The translations under genes were made by a program, and so were the position numbers. Below, one piece after another: positions 51,466 through 61,381 of a stretch of DNA of 64,000 nucleotides (position 1 is the first letter of the stretch; each line of letters opens with the position of its first letter). The stretch lies in NCBI RefSeq assembly GCF_024347195.1, contig NZ_AP025281.1, positions 3,348,001-3,412,000 of the forward strand, given 5' to 3'. The DNA comes from Aliamphritea hakodatensis (GTDB taxonomy: Bacteria; Pseudomonadota; Gammaproteobacteria; Pseudomonadales; Balneatricaceae). The notes under the pieces were generated by a model. The model did not search any database. It was not told where the DNA came from and saw only the letters and a program-made list of their open reading frames with translations.

Positions 51466-52956
51466 TCAGCTCGGGAAGGAGAAAGACACACCTTCACGGA
51501 CACCGCTGGAAGGCCAGCGCTGAGTGATTGTCTTACGCTTGGTGTAGAATCGCACCGCATCAGGACCGTACGCGTGCAGGTCACCAAACAGTGAACGCTT
51601 CCAGCCACCGAAGCTGTGATAAGAAACCGGTACTGGCAGCGGTACGTTAATGCCTACCATGCCCACTTCAATGTTGTCAGAGAAGTAACGTGCTGCTTCA
51701 CCGTCACGGGTAAAGATACAGGTACCGTTACCGTATTCGTGGTCGTTGATCAGCTTCATAGCGGCTTCCATGCTGTCGACACGAACAACCTGCAGAACCG
51801 GCCCGAAGATTTCTTCCTGGTAGCTGGTCATTTCAGAGGTTACACCGTCGATCAGGGTTGCGCCGACGAAGAAACCGTCTTCAAAGCCTTCAACCTGCGG
51901 ATCACGGCCATCCACAACCACCGTTGCACCGTCCTGCTCAGCACTGTCGATGTAGCCAACCACTTTCTGTTGATGCTGACGGGTAATTACCGGGCCAAAA
52001 TCATTGCTGCTGTCAGTCGCTGCACCAACTTTCAGCGGCTTCATCGCTTCCTGCATTTTCGCAACCAGTGCATCTGCCGCAGCATCGCCTACCGCAACGG
52101 CAACTGACAGTGCCATGCAACGCTCACCGGAAGAACCGAAAGCAGCCCCCAGCAGTTGGTTAACCGCATTGTCCATATCCGCATCCGGCATAACGATGGC
52201 GTGGTTCTTAGCACCGCCCAGCGCCTGACAACGCTTACCGTTAGCATTTGCCGTGCTGTAAATGTATTCAGCAATCGGCGTTGAACCGACAAAGCTTACC
52301 GCCTTGATACGCTCATCTGACAGCAAAACGTCAACCGCTTCTTTATCACCGTTAACAACGTTCATAACACCGTCCGGTAAACCGGCTTCCTGCAGCAGCT
52401 GTGCAATGAACAGAGTAGAGCTTGGATCACGCTCAGATGGCTTCAGTACGAAAGTGTTACCGCAGGCAATCGCCATCGGGTACATCCACAGTGGCACCAT
52501 CGCCGGGAAGTTAAACGGCGTAATACCGGTAACCACACCTAATGGCTGAAACTCGCTCCAGGAATCAATGCCCGGGCCAACGTTGCGGCTGTGCTCGCCT
52601 TTCAGCAGTTCAGCAACGCCGCAGGCGTATTCAACGTTTTCAATACCGCGCTGCAGTTCACCGGCAGCATCGTGAGAAATTTTACCGTGTTCATCGCCGA
52701 TCATTTCGCAGATTTTGTCTGCATGCTGTTCCAGCAGTGCCTTAAAACGGTACATAACCTGGGCACGCTTACCGGTTGGCGTGTTGCGCCATGCCGGGTA
52801 AGCAGCCTGTGCAGCGGCAATCGCTTCTTCAACGGTCTCTTTAGCTGCCAGTGCAACCTGCTTGGTCGCCAGGCCAGTGGCCGGGTTAAAAACGTCCTGC
52901 GTGCGCGCAGCATCGGTGCGTACTTCACCGTTAATCAGATGTCCAACGATTGTCAT
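51466..52956 (-). CDS. mmsA: CoA-acylating methylmalonate-semialdehyde dehydrogenase
   Basis: 496 aa aldehyde dehydrogenase. MmsA-specific features: N-terminal INGEVRTDAARTQDVFNPAT (~9-28), PLGVVTGITPFNFPAMVPLWMYP, a VNGDKEAVD segment, and the catalytic cysteine in FGSSGERCMALSVAVAVG (~288). The nearby VPVSYHSFGGWKRSLFGD and FYTKRKTIT complete the family pattern. It converts malonate or methylmalonate semialdehyde to acetyl- or propionyl-CoA, with CoA instead of water as acceptor. The adjacent aminotransferase gene (79 bp upstream, same strand) makes the semialdehyde from beta-alanine, so the two form a catabolic operon. Confidence 0.93.
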   Translation of the reverse strand: MTIVGHLINGEVRTDAARTQDVFNPATGLATKQVALAAKETVEEAIAAAQAAYPAWRNTPTGKRAQVMYRFKALLEQHADKICEMIGDEHGKISHDAAGELQRGIENVEYACGVAELLKGEHSRNVGPGIDSWSEFQPLGVVTGITPFNFPAMVPLWMYPMAIACGNTFVLKPSERDPSSTLFIAQLLQEAGLPDGVMNVVNGDKEAVDVLLSDERIKAVSFVGSTPIAEYIYSTANANGKRCQALGGAKNHAIVMPDADMDNAVNQLLGAAFGSSGERCMALSVAVAVGDAAADALVAKMQEAMKPLKVGAATDSSNDFGPVITRQHQQKVVGYIDSAEQDGATVVVDGRDPQVEGFEDGFFVGATLIDGVTSEMTSYQEEIFGPVLQVVRVDSMEAAMKLINDHEYGNGTCIFTRDGEAARYFSDNIEVGMVGINVPLPVPVSYHSFGGWKRSLFGDLHAYGPDAVRFYTKRKTITQRWPSSGVREGVSFSFPS

Positions 52957-53035
52957 TACTGACTCCTAAATTCTGTATTTCAATTATGCACTGGCCTGCC
53001 GCAGTCTCACCGCCGCAGACCCTTTATTATCTGTA

Positions 53036-54376
53036 TCAGTCCAGCTCTGCCAGGGAATCACCCAGAGCATTGATGATGTCATCCATTTCCTGAACTTCAG
53101 TGGTAAACGGCAGACCCAGCTGAATAGTGTCGCCGCCGGCACGTACGTAGAAGCCCTTCTCCCAGCACTTGAGCATCACTTCAAACGGACGCAGTGCCGG
53201 ATCGCCCGGTGCAGACTCAATGGTAATCGCACCGGCCAGACCGTAGTTACGGATATCCGTAACATATTTTGCACCCTTCAGGCCGTGCAACAGCTCCTGG
53301 AACTGCGGTGCTGCTGCCTGAACCCGGTCAACCAGTTGTTCTTCAACCAGCAGATCCAGTGCAGCCAGACCGGCGGCACAGGCAACCGGATGGCCTGAAT
53401 AGGTATAACCGTGAGGCAGCTCAAGCATATGCTCCTTACCGCCTTCAGCCATAAATGTATCGTAAATTTCCTGCTTGGCAACCACTGCACCCATCGGCAC
53501 AACACCGTTGGTCAGCTGTTTAGCAACGGTCAGCATGTCCGGGGTTACACCAAACTCTTCAGCACCGGTGTAGGAACCCATCCGGCCAAACCCGGTAATA
53601 ACTTCATCAAAGATCAGCAGGATATTGTGCTTGTCACAGATTTCGCGCAGCTTCTGCAGGTAACCCTTTGGTGGTGGAATAACCCCGGCAGAACCTGCCA
53701 GGGGTTCAACAATCACCGCGGCGATATTCGAAGCATCGTGAATGGCGATCTGTGCTTCCAGATCTTCCGCGAGGAACGCACCCTCTTCCGGCATACCTTT
53801 TACAAAGCGGTTTTCGGCCAGCATGGTATGAGGAATGTGAGCGGCCTCAATCCCCTGACCATAGAGTACCCGGTTACCCACAATACCGCCCACACTGATA
53901 CCGCCAAAGTTTACCCCGTGGTACCCCTTGGAACGGCCGATGAAACGGGTCTTGCTGGCCATGCCTTTTTTACGCCAGTAAGCACGGGCAATTTTCAGTG
54001 CGGTTTCAACAGACTCTGAACCTGAATCGGTGAAAAATACACGGTTCAGGCCATCCGGCATCAGCTCAGTGACTTTGTGCGCCAGCTGAAACGCTTTCGG
54101 ATAACCGAACTGGAACGCAGGTGAATAGTCGATTTCGCCCAGCTGCTTGCTGACCGCTTCAGTAATTTTTGGGTGACAGTGTCCGGCACCGCAGGTCCAC
54201 AGACCTGACAAACCGTCCAGAATCTGCCGGCCATCCGCAGAGGTGTAATAGCGGCCTTCCGCAGACACGATCATCCGCGGATCTTTTTTAAACTGACGGT
54301 TGGCAGAGTACGGCATCCAGTACGCATCCAGCTGCGCCTGAGAGAGTCCTGCAAACTTATCGTTATTGTTGGTCAT
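53036..54376 (-). CDS. Omega-amino acid:pyruvate aminotransferase (beta-alanine type)
   Basis: 446 aa from ATG 54376, with GGAG upstream; the longer frame to 54403 lacks an RBS. Class-III aminotransferase: DGLSGLWTCGAGHCHPKI (~54-71), VFFTDSGSESVETALKIAR (~112-130), IFDEVITGFGRMG (~250-262) and the PLP lysine in LTVAKQLTNG (~280). Closest in pattern to beta-alanine:pyruvate transaminases (AptA-like). It transfers the amino group of beta-alanine to pyruvate, giving malonate semialdehyde for the following mmsA product. It diverges from the LysR gene; the shared gap has two palindromes. Confidence 0.9.
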   Translation of the reverse strand: MTNNNDKFAGLSQAQLDAYWMPYSANRQFKKDPRMIVSAEGRYYTSADGRQILDGLSGLWTCGAGHCHPKITEAVSKQLGEIDYSPAFQFGYPKAFQLAHKVTELMPDGLNRVFFTDSGSESVETALKIARAYWRKKGMASKTRFIGRSKGYHGVNFGGISVGGIVGNRVLYGQGIEAAHIPHTMLAENRFVKGMPEEGAFLAEDLEAQIAIHDASNIAAVIVEPLAGSAGVIPPPKGYLQKLREICDKHNILLIFDEVITGFGRMGSYTGAEEFGVTPDMLTVAKQLTNGVVPMGAVVAKQEIYDTFMAEGGKEHMLELPHGYTYSGHPVACAAGLAALDLLVEEQLVDRVQAAAPQFQELLHGLKGAKYVTDIRNYGLAGAITIESAPGDPALRPFEVMLKCWEKGFYVRAGGDTIQLGLPFTTEVQEMDDIINALGDSLAELD

Positions 54377-54441
54377 ACAACACTCCGGTAGAAAACATCT
54401 CAAATAGTGATGACTTCATTATGGCGATGGTGTTAGTTTAT

Positions 54442-54490
54442 TAAATTCATAATTTATAAACTTAAGATAAGCTATTGGTTATCTATTAAG
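54442..54490. promoter_or_regulatory. Candidate LysR-type operator between the divergent aminotransferase and LysR genes
   Basis: Two palindromes in an AT-rich gap: TAAATTCATAATTTA (54442-54456, T-N13-A type). The second is GATAAGCTATTGGTTATC (54466-54483), which extends outward through CTTAA and TTAAG to 54461-54490 with one unpaired base. Typical placement for an LTTR that controls itself and a divergent target. Confidence 0.5.
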
Positions 54491-54523
54491 AGAACCCTTC
54501 CAGACACAAGCCAGAGCCTTACC

Positions 54524-55450
54524 ATGAGCCAGACCGTTTCACGCCTGCCAAGACAAATTGGCGACGCCCACATTCGTTTACTGCGCATTTACAAAGCCGT
54601 GATTGAAAACGGCGGATTTGCGGCAGCAGAAGTTGAACTGAACATCAGCCGGCCGGCCATCAGCCTGGCAATGAATGAGCTGGAAAGCCTGCTGAATATG
54701 AAACTCTGCCAGCGGGGCCGCTCCGGCTTCTCGGTAACAGAACAGGGTGAACAGGTATATCAGGCGAGCCTGCAGCTACTCAGTAATCTGGAAACCTTCC
54801 GGTCACAGATAAATGCCATCAATACGGAGCTCAAAGGCGAGCTGAACATCGGCATTACCGATAACATGGTAACCGTGCCCCAGATGCGCATCACCCGGGC
54901 ACTGGCAAAACTCAAACAGCGGGGGCCGGAGGTGGTCATCAATATCCGGATGATCCCCCCTAATAAGATTGAATCAGCGGTACTGGAAGGCCGCCTCCAT
55001 GTCGGGGTCGTACCGGATATCCGTACTCTGACCGGGCTGAATTACACCCCGCTGTACAATGAACAGTCATTACTTTACTGCAGCGACGAACACCCTCTCT
55101 ATGAAATGAAAGACTGGCAGATCACCCCACAGCAGTTGGCAGAAGCCAATACGGTTATCCCTGCCTATCCGCAAAGCGCTGACGCCAGAAAACAGCATAC
55201 GGATTTACAGACCAGTGCCAGCTCCACCGACCGCGAAGGCATCGCCTTTCTGATCCTCAGCGGTGAATACCTGGGTTTTCTGCCCACCCACTTTGCTGCC
55301 CGCTGGGTGCGGGAAAAACGGATGCGCAGCATTCAGCCCCAAAGCCGTTTCTTTTATACCGAGTTTTCTGCGATCACCCGTAAAGGGGCACGCCCTAACC
55401 TGATTCTGGATGCATACATGGAAGAGCTGGAGAAGCTGGAAAACAGCTGA
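54524..55450 (+). CDS. LysR-family transcriptional regulator
   Basis: 308 aa. HTH ~15-75 (ENGGFAAAEVELNISRPAIS, then MNELESLLNMKLCQRGRSGF and SVTEQGEQVYQ). The effector domain ~100-295 has the LNIGITDN start of the periplasmic-binding-like fold. The usual LysR helix reads TQSAVS; here the matching helix reads SRPAISLAMNELE. It is divergent from the beta-alanine aminotransferase gene and 83 bp upstream of the PuuC-like dehydrogenase, so it may regulate either or both. Effector unknown. Confidence 0.9.
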   Translation: MSQTVSRLPRQIGDAHIRLLRIYKAVIENGGFAAAEVELNISRPAISLAMNELESLLNMKLCQRGRSGFSVTEQGEQVYQASLQLLSNLETFRSQINAINTELKGELNIGITDNMVTVPQMRITRALAKLKQRGPEVVINIRMIPPNKIESAVLEGRLHVGVVPDIRTLTGLNYTPLYNEQSLLYCSDEHPLYEMKDWQITPQQLAEANTVIPAYPQSADARKQHTDLQTSASSTDREGIAFLILSGEYLGFLPTHFAARWVREKRMRSIQPQSRFFYTEFSAITRKGARPNLILDAYMEELEKLENS

Positions 55451-55533
55451 CCTACCCCGCCCGGGGTATATCTTATCTGTACAAAACACATATTATCCGA
55501 AGCATCATTCAATTTTATGTGCAAGGTAAACAG

Positions 55534-57018
55534 ATGAATTTAGCCGACTGGAACCAGCGGGTTGAAGCCCTGACGATCCCCTCACAAGCTTTCATAAACG
55601 GCAAAAATGCTGCTGCGCTTTCGGGCAAAACCATTGCCTGCATTAACCCGGCCAACAACCTCAGCCTGGGAGACGTAGCCGACTGCGGCCCGGAAGATGC
55701 TGATCTGGCAGTCAACATTGCCCGGCAAACCTTTGAGCAGGGCCCGTGGTCAAAAATGGCCCCGGCAGAGCGCAAAAAAATTCTGCTGCGCTGGGCAGAC
55801 CTGCTGGAAAAACACAGTGAAGAACTGGCCTTACTGGAATGTCTGAATGCCGGAAAGCCTATATCCGATACAGTCAACGTTGACGTCCCCGGCGCAATCA
55901 CAACCGTTCGCTGGACTGCCGAGGCCGTTGATAAAGTCTATGAACAGATTGCCCCTACCGGTGAAGACACCCTCGCCCTGGTAACCCGTTTACCGCTGGG
56001 GGTAATACTGGCGATTGTGCCCTGGAACTTCCCCCTTTCGACCACCGCATGGAAACTGGCACCGGCGCTGGCAACCGGCAACTCAGTGATCCTCAAACCG
56101 GATCAGAAGACACCTTTAACCGCATTACGGATTGCTCAGCTGGCCACTGAAGCCGGCCTGCCAGACGGCGTGCTCAATGTCCTCCCCGGTGACGGTCCGG
56201 TTCTCGGCCAACACCTGTGCCTGCACCCGGGCATTGACGGCCAGACCTTCACCGGTTCAACCGCCGTAGGTAAACTGCTGATGCAGTATGCCGGTCAGTC
56301 CAATCTCAAACGCACCTTTCTGGAACTGGGAGGTAAAAGCGCGAACATCGTATTTGCCGATGCCAATCTTGAAAAAGCTGCGCAAATGGCAGCGGTTGCC
56401 GGTTTTTATAATTCAGGCCAAACCTGCACCGCCGGTACCCGGCTTTTAGTAGAAGCCTCTGTGTACGACGAGTTTCTGGAAAAAGTAAAAGCCTATACGG
56501 AAAGCTGGCAACCGGGTAACCCTCTGGATCCTGCTGCCGCGATGGGTGCGCTCATCGACCAGCGGCAACTGGATACGGTACAGCGCTACGTCAATATTGG
56601 CCTGGAAGAAGGTGCTGAACTGCTCACCGGCGGTAAAGCCGTTGACCTGGGCAATGGCGGCTTCTATCACCAGCCAACCATTTTTAAAAATGTTCATAAC
56701 CAGATGCGTATCGCCCGGGAAGAGATCTTCGGACCGGTTGTCTCTGCCATTCCTTTCCAGGACATGGATGATGCCATCCGGATCGCCAATGACTCCCCGT
56801 ACGGGCTTGCGGGCGCCGTATGGAGCAGCAACATCAATACTGCCCACAAGGTAGCCGCTGCCATCCGCACCGGTACCATGGGCGTGAATAACTATTTCGG
56901 CGGCGATATCACGGTTCCTTTTGGCGGTTTTAAAGAATCGGGCAACGGCCGGGATAAATCATTACATGCGATGGATGATTATACTGAATTAAAAACCACC
57001 TGGATTGAATTTGAATAA
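55534..57018 (+). CDS. PuuC-like aldehyde dehydrogenase
   Basis: 494 aa from ATG 55534, with AAGGT upstream; the GTG at 55519 precedes the RBS. Family motifs: IVPWNFPLSTTAWKLAPAL (~158-176), LELGGKSANIVF (catalytic Glu ~264) and NSGQTCTAGTRLLVE (catalytic Cys ~298). The end GDITVPFGGFKESGNGRDKS with YTELKTTWI is characteristic of gamma-glutamyl-gamma-aminobutyraldehyde/aminoaldehyde dehydrogenases. It oxidises omega-aminoaldehydes from putrescine-type amines with NAD(P)+. It follows the LysR gene on the same strand. The exact substrate is inferred from the C-terminal match only. Confidence 0.87.
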   Translation: MNLADWNQRVEALTIPSQAFINGKNAAALSGKTIACINPANNLSLGDVADCGPEDADLAVNIARQTFEQGPWSKMAPAERKKILLRWADLLEKHSEELALLECLNAGKPISDTVNVDVPGAITTVRWTAEAVDKVYEQIAPTGEDTLALVTRLPLGVILAIVPWNFPLSTTAWKLAPALATGNSVILKPDQKTPLTALRIAQLATEAGLPDGVLNVLPGDGPVLGQHLCLHPGIDGQTFTGSTAVGKLLMQYAGQSNLKRTFLELGGKSANIVFADANLEKAAQMAAVAGFYNSGQTCTAGTRLLVEASVYDEFLEKVKAYTESWQPGNPLDPAAAMGALIDQRQLDTVQRYVNIGLEEGAELLTGGKAVDLGNGGFYHQPTIFKNVHNQMRIAREEIFGPVVSAIPFQDMDDAIRIANDSPYGLAGAVWSSNINTAHKVAAAIRTGTMGVNNYFGGDITVPFGGFKESGNGRDKSLHAMDDYTELKTTWIEFE

Positions 57019-57025
57019 TTCAAAC

Positions 57026-57053
57026 AACCCGCTGTAATATTTTGCAGCGGGTT
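57026..57053 (+). terminator. Terminator after the PuuC-like gene
   Basis: AACCCGCTG / CAGCGGGTT, 10-nt loop, starting 8 nt after the stop. It is followed by ATTT. Confidence 0.85.
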
Positions 57054-57056
57054 ATT

Positions 57057-57493
57057 TACAGCCTGATTAAAACGCTACAAAATATAAATTAATCACAATA
57101 CATTCCATACAATAATTAAAGTAACATCCGGTATTTAAATAATACCGATCTTATTCCTGCCGGCCGGCTAATTCCCCACATACCCCACCAGTGTTGCATT
57201 TTCATGACACATCAATGATTTATAATTTCTAAAACCACACATAAGTATATCTAAAGAAAAATCAAACAATTACGACATACACCTGAATTTAATGACAATT
57301 ACTTCAGCGACTAACCATTTTGACATGTGATCTTTTTCTTTTCCTAAATCGATCTTTATATACTCAGACACACTTATTACCTGATCAGGAAACAGTTATT
57401 TTCCGCAATTGAACAGGGTAATTAAAGTCGTAGGGTTAAGGATAAGGCTGCGATTAATACATTCATTTTTTGCATAACAGGATTAAAATAATA
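57057..57493. other. Long AT-rich leader region before the chemoreceptor gene
   Basis: About 440 bases without a gene. Very AT-rich with several A/T runs. A sigma-28 (TAAA-N15-GCCGATAA) chemotaxis promoter was looked for and not found. No RNA family recognised. Confidence 0.4.
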
Positions 57494-59503
57494 ATGAACT
57501 TAACCGTTACGCAACGTATTGGTGGTGGTTTTGCCATACTGGTTATTTTACTGCTGATCATCAGCGGATCATCTTTCCGCGGTCTCAGCCAAGTTAACCA
57601 TCAGGTAGAAATCACCAACGATGAAATCACCCCTATTATTGTTCGCAGTGCAGCGATGGCTGTATCCCTGCTGTCATCCAATAAATCGATGCTGCAATAT
57701 CTGGACAGTACCGATGAAGAAACGCTGACGCTGTACCAGAGTAATTTTGGACAGCAGCGTCAGCAGTATCAGCAACAGCGGGAACAGTTACTGTTATTTG
57801 CTCAAACCTACCCTGCTGTCAGTGAAGCTGTCAGCGGACTGGACAGCAAAGCCGATATCTACTTCTCATCCGCTGAACAGGCATTAAGTGGCCACCAGCA
57901 GTACCTGCAGCTGAGTACTCAGCTGGAACAGGCCGAACAGGCCCTGCGCAGCGAAATTCATTTCTTTTTTAACGATATCGAACTGCTGATTACCTTTGGC
58001 ATTTCTGAAGCGGAAAAAAGCAGTGGCCGGGAACTGAAAGAAAACCTGAAAGCGGTTGAAGTGGAATTTAACACCCTGCTCAAAACCACCCTCGAAGAAC
58101 AGATTACGCCGATCGAAGAATCGTTTGCCACTGAAGGCTATGGTTACAGCGTGCTGGCCCTGAACACCCGGCTGCAAAAAATGATTGATGCCGGCAACAC
58201 TATCGCGCCGGATCTGAAAAAATACACCGCGCCGATTGAGCAGGCGGCCAACGGAGCGGACGGACTGACTCAGCTACACAAACAAAAAGTACAGCTGGAT
58301 GCAGAACTGGCAACCCTGGTAGCCCAACTGTCAGACAGTGCCGACGCCAGCAACCAGGCACTGGAACAGCTGATGCAGGATGCTCAGGTTCTGGCCGCCA
58401 GAGCCGCCGCGGATGCCGAACAACAGGTAAACCTCGGCCAGACAACCAATATCGTCATCAGCCTGTTGTCCGTTCTGATCGCGGTGGCAATCGCTGTCTG
58501 GGTGAGCCGCAATATCCGCAACGCCATGCGCCGTATTATGAACATTCTTAAGGTCATTGCCGACGGTGATCTGACTCAGCGCCTGGCCGTTACATCCGGC
58601 GATGAATTTGGTCAGCTGTCCCGCTGGGTCAATGAACTGGTGGATAAACAGGAAGACGTCATCCGTCAGATCCACACAGCAGCAGGCCAGATCAGCCACT
58701 CCGCTCAGCAGGCCTCGGATATTGGCCACCGCACCCATAACATGATGAATGACCAGCAAATGCAAACCACTCAGGTTGCCACTGCCATTCACCAGATGTC
58801 GGCCACGGTTTCAGAAGTCGCCCAGAGCGCAGAACTGGCCCAGCAACAGGTCAGCAGTATCGATGCGGCGGCGAACAGCAACCGGGAACTGATGCAGCAC
58901 AGTATAGAGCGGGTCAACGCACTGGCCGAAGAGCTGGAACGTACCGGCCGGGTCATCAACCAGCTCAATGAAGACAGCCTCAACATTGGCCGGATTCTGG
59001 AAGTTATTGAAGAAATCGCCGGGCAGACTAACCTGCTGGCACTGAACGCAGCCATCGAGGCCGCCCGGGCCGGTGAACAGGGCCGCGGCTTTGCCGTGGT
59101 CGCCGACGAAGTGCGTAACCTGGCCAGCCGGACGCAAAACTCCACCCAGGAGATTCAGGGCATGATCGATAAGCTGCAATCCGGTGCCACCGATGCTGTC
59201 CGCATCATGGACAGCAGCCGGCAGGAAGCCCAGTCCAGCGTAGAACAGACCGTTCAGGCCGGTGATTCACTGAGCGAAATGGTCCGCCAGCTGGGTGAAG
59301 TCCGTCAGATGTCCATCAGTATTGCAACAGCGGCTGAAGAGCAGACCGCCGTCAGTATGGAGATCTCTCAGTCGGTGCAGCAGATTGCCGACACCGCAGA
59401 GTCCGGTTTACAGGACGCCAAAGAAAGCGCAAGGGGCAGTGAAGTGCTGTCAGATCTGGCGATGCAACAGCAGGCAATGATCAATCAGTTTAAGCTCAAC
59501 TGA
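57494..59503 (+). CDS. Methyl-accepting chemotaxis protein
   Basis: 669 aa from ATG 57494; the TTG at 57470 is less likely. TM1 ~10-30 (FAILVILLLIISGSSF), a large periplasmic helical sensor ~31-318, TM2 ~320-342 (IVISLLSVLIAVAIAVWV), HAMP ~343-395 (starting SRNIRNAMRRIMNILKVIAD), then the signalling domain. The conserved hairpin tip is EEIAGQTNLLALNAAIEAAR followed by GEQGRGFAVVADEVRNLA. No C-terminal NWETF-type pentapeptide, so CheR/CheB must act without tethering. The periplasmic part is unusually long and coiled-coil-rich; ligand unknown. Confidence 0.93.
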   Translation: MNLTVTQRIGGGFAILVILLLIISGSSFRGLSQVNHQVEITNDEITPIIVRSAAMAVSLLSSNKSMLQYLDSTDEETLTLYQSNFGQQRQQYQQQREQLLLFAQTYPAVSEAVSGLDSKADIYFSSAEQALSGHQQYLQLSTQLEQAEQALRSEIHFFFNDIELLITFGISEAEKSSGRELKENLKAVEVEFNTLLKTTLEEQITPIEESFATEGYGYSVLALNTRLQKMIDAGNTIAPDLKKYTAPIEQAANGADGLTQLHKQKVQLDAELATLVAQLSDSADASNQALEQLMQDAQVLAARAAADAEQQVNLGQTTNIVISLLSVLIAVAIAVWVSRNIRNAMRRIMNILKVIADGDLTQRLAVTSGDEFGQLSRWVNELVDKQEDVIRQIHTAAGQISHSAQQASDIGHRTHNMMNDQQMQTTQVATAIHQMSATVSEVAQSAELAQQQVSSIDAAANSNRELMQHSIERVNALAEELERTGRVINQLNEDSLNIGRILEVIEEIAGQTNLLALNAAIEAARAGEQGRGFAVVADEVRNLASRTQNSTQEIQGMIDKLQSGATDAVRIMDSSRQEAQSSVEQTVQAGDSLSEMVRQLGEVRQMSISIATAAEEQTAVSMEISQSVQQIADTAESGLQDAKESARGSEVLSDLAMQQQAMINQFKLN

Positions 59504-59519
59504 TCAGCCCCGGAAATAC

Positions 59520-59551
59520 GTTATCTTCAGTGCATCTGCGCTGAAGATAAC
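59520..59551. terminator. Hairpin between convergent MCP and GMC oxidoreductase genes
   Basis: GTTATCTTCAG / CTGAAGATAAC, 11-bp perfect arms plus further pairs inside. No T-tract; may work with Rho or as a 3'-end stabiliser for both genes. Confidence 0.6.
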
Positions 59552-59615
59552 AACAAGCTCTGAACGTCTGCCCTGCAACAGATCCCTGACCGGCCTCTTT
59601 ACGCTGATAAGTTGG

Positions 59616-61220
59616 CTAGACAGAGCAACATTCGCTCCCTGACAAAATCAGGTCGGCAGCTTTCTCAGCAATCATCATAACCGCGGCCTGCGTGTTGCCT
59701 GAAACAATCAGCGGCATCACCGACGCATCAGCAATACGCAATCCCTGAAGCCCATTTACCCTGAGCTGCGGATCTACCACTGCTTCAGCATCACTGCCCA
59801 TACGACAGGTACCCACCGGATGATAAATGGTCTGCCCTTCACGGCAGGCAAATTCAAGCCAGTCCTGATCCGCGGTTACATGCTTCCCGGGACACATTTC
59901 ATGACTGACATAGTCTGACATTGCGGGCTGATTAATGATTCTGCGGGCAATCTTCATCCCTTCAGTAAGGCATTGCCGATCCACCGCAGCAGACAAAAAG
60001 TTCGGCTTAATTGAAGGCGCCACATTAACATCTGAAGACTGAATATGAATGCTGCCGACAGATTGCGGCCGCAACTGAGTCACCCCGATTGTCATCCCCG
60101 GTTCTCTGTCCAATACTCTTTCGGCAGCATTTGCATAACTGGCATGCACAAAGAAATATTGTATGTCCGGTGTTTTCAGATCAGGAGAGGTTTTAACAAA
60201 ACCATGAACCAGCCCGGTGCCCAGAGTCAGGATACCGGTGCGCCGGGAAATATATTCACCTACTGCCCTGATAAGCCGCCAGCCCCTCGCCATTTCATTC
60301 AGCGTTACAGTATTCTTCACCCGCCAGCTCATACGGGTGGCAAAATGATCAATATAGTTTTCCCCCACATTACTCAGTGCATGCCTTACGGGAATATTAT
60401 ATTTAGTCAATAATTCCGGATCACCAATACCGGATAATTCGAGAATCTGAGGCGTTTGCACAGCACCGGCAGCCATGATCACTTCTAAACCGGCCTGTAC
60501 GCTGACCGCCCGGTTACTTTTCATATAGGTTACGCCGTTACACCGTGTCCCCAGAAAATTCAGCTCAAGTACCTGAGCACTGGTTAAGACGGTCAGGTTC
60601 TGCCGTTGACGAGCGGGGTTAAGGTAACCGTCAACAACACTCCAGCGCCGGCCGTTTTTCTGTGTTGTCTGGTAATAGCCGAAACCGTTTTGACTGCCTG
60701 AATTATAATCACAGTTAACGGGGTGGCCGTCCTCTTTGGCTGCCTGTATAAAGGCAGAAGAGACAGGAAAACGTTCATGAACCCGTTCAATGTTCATTGG
60801 CCCCTGCTGACCGCGTCCGGTACCACCGGACATAAATGTTTCCATCTTTCTGAAATACGGTTCCACATCCCTGAACCCCCAGCCTGAAGCACCGGCAGAC
60901 TCCCAGGCATCATAATCTTCGGGCTGCCCCCAGGCATAAATCATTCCGTTAATCAGGCTGGAGCCCCCCAGCCCCCGGCCTCTTGGCACAGCAATTTTGC
61001 GATGGTAAGTATTCGCTTCAGGCGTGGTGCTGAAACACCAGTTGTATTTATTGTTGGTCAACAGCTTACTGAAACCTGCAGGAACAGAAATCCATAAATT
61101 CCGTGGTTCACTGCCTGCCTCTAACAGCAACACCCTGTGCTTCCCTGACGCACTTAGCCGGTTAGCAAGAATACACCCTGCCGTTCCACCACCCACAACT
61201 ACATAATCAAAACACTCCAT
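59616..61220 (-). CDS. GMC-family FAD-dependent oxidoreductase (choline/alcohol dehydrogenase-like)
   Basis: 534 aa from ATG 61220, with GAGGTG upstream; the longer frame to 61289 has no RBS. FAD-binding FDYVVVGGGTAGCILANRLS (~3-22), GMC signature 1 PRGRGLGGSSLINGMIYAWG (~75-94), signature 2 GAVQTPQILELSGIG (~250-264). The catalytic His is in YHPVGTCRMG (~473), and an ASVMP / GNTQAAVMMIAEK end matches. It oxidises a primary alcohol such as choline or a polyethoxylate/alkanol to an aldehyde. Last gene of the minus-strand run SDR, AroE-like, semialdehyde dehydrogenase, GMC. Confidence 0.9.
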   Translation of the reverse strand: MECFDYVVVGGGTAGCILANRLSASGKHRVLLLEAGSEPRNLWISVPAGFSKLLTNNKYNWCFSTTPEANTYHRKIAVPRGRGLGGSSLINGMIYAWGQPEDYDAWESAGASGWGFRDVEPYFRKMETFMSGGTGRGQQGPMNIERVHERFPVSSAFIQAAKEDGHPVNCDYNSGSQNGFGYYQTTQKNGRRWSVVDGYLNPARQRQNLTVLTSAQVLELNFLGTRCNGVTYMKSNRAVSVQAGLEVIMAAGAVQTPQILELSGIGDPELLTKYNIPVRHALSNVGENYIDHFATRMSWRVKNTVTLNEMARGWRLIRAVGEYISRRTGILTLGTGLVHGFVKTSPDLKTPDIQYFFVHASYANAAERVLDREPGMTIGVTQLRPQSVGSIHIQSSDVNVAPSIKPNFLSAAVDRQCLTEGMKIARRIINQPAMSDYVSHEMCPGKHVTADQDWLEFACREGQTIYHPVGTCRMGSDAEAVVDPQLRVNGLQGLRIADASVMPLIVSGNTQAAVMMIAEKAADLILSGSECCSV

Positions 61221-61381
61221 GTACACCTCACTTATCAGGGATTCATCCTGAAAACCTGAAAAACGCACTTCTGCCCGTCTCCAAAGCATCTAAAAAGCGC
61301 TTCATCTGAATAACTGCATTCAACTGACTCATCAGGACAGCAGCCTTTGGTTGCTACTGGCTCTGTATTCACAAACGGAAT

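Noticed and set aside
57057..57493. Sigma-28 promoter or riboswitch before the chemoreceptor
   Set aside because: No matching consensus or recognisable RNA fold was found in the AT-rich leader.
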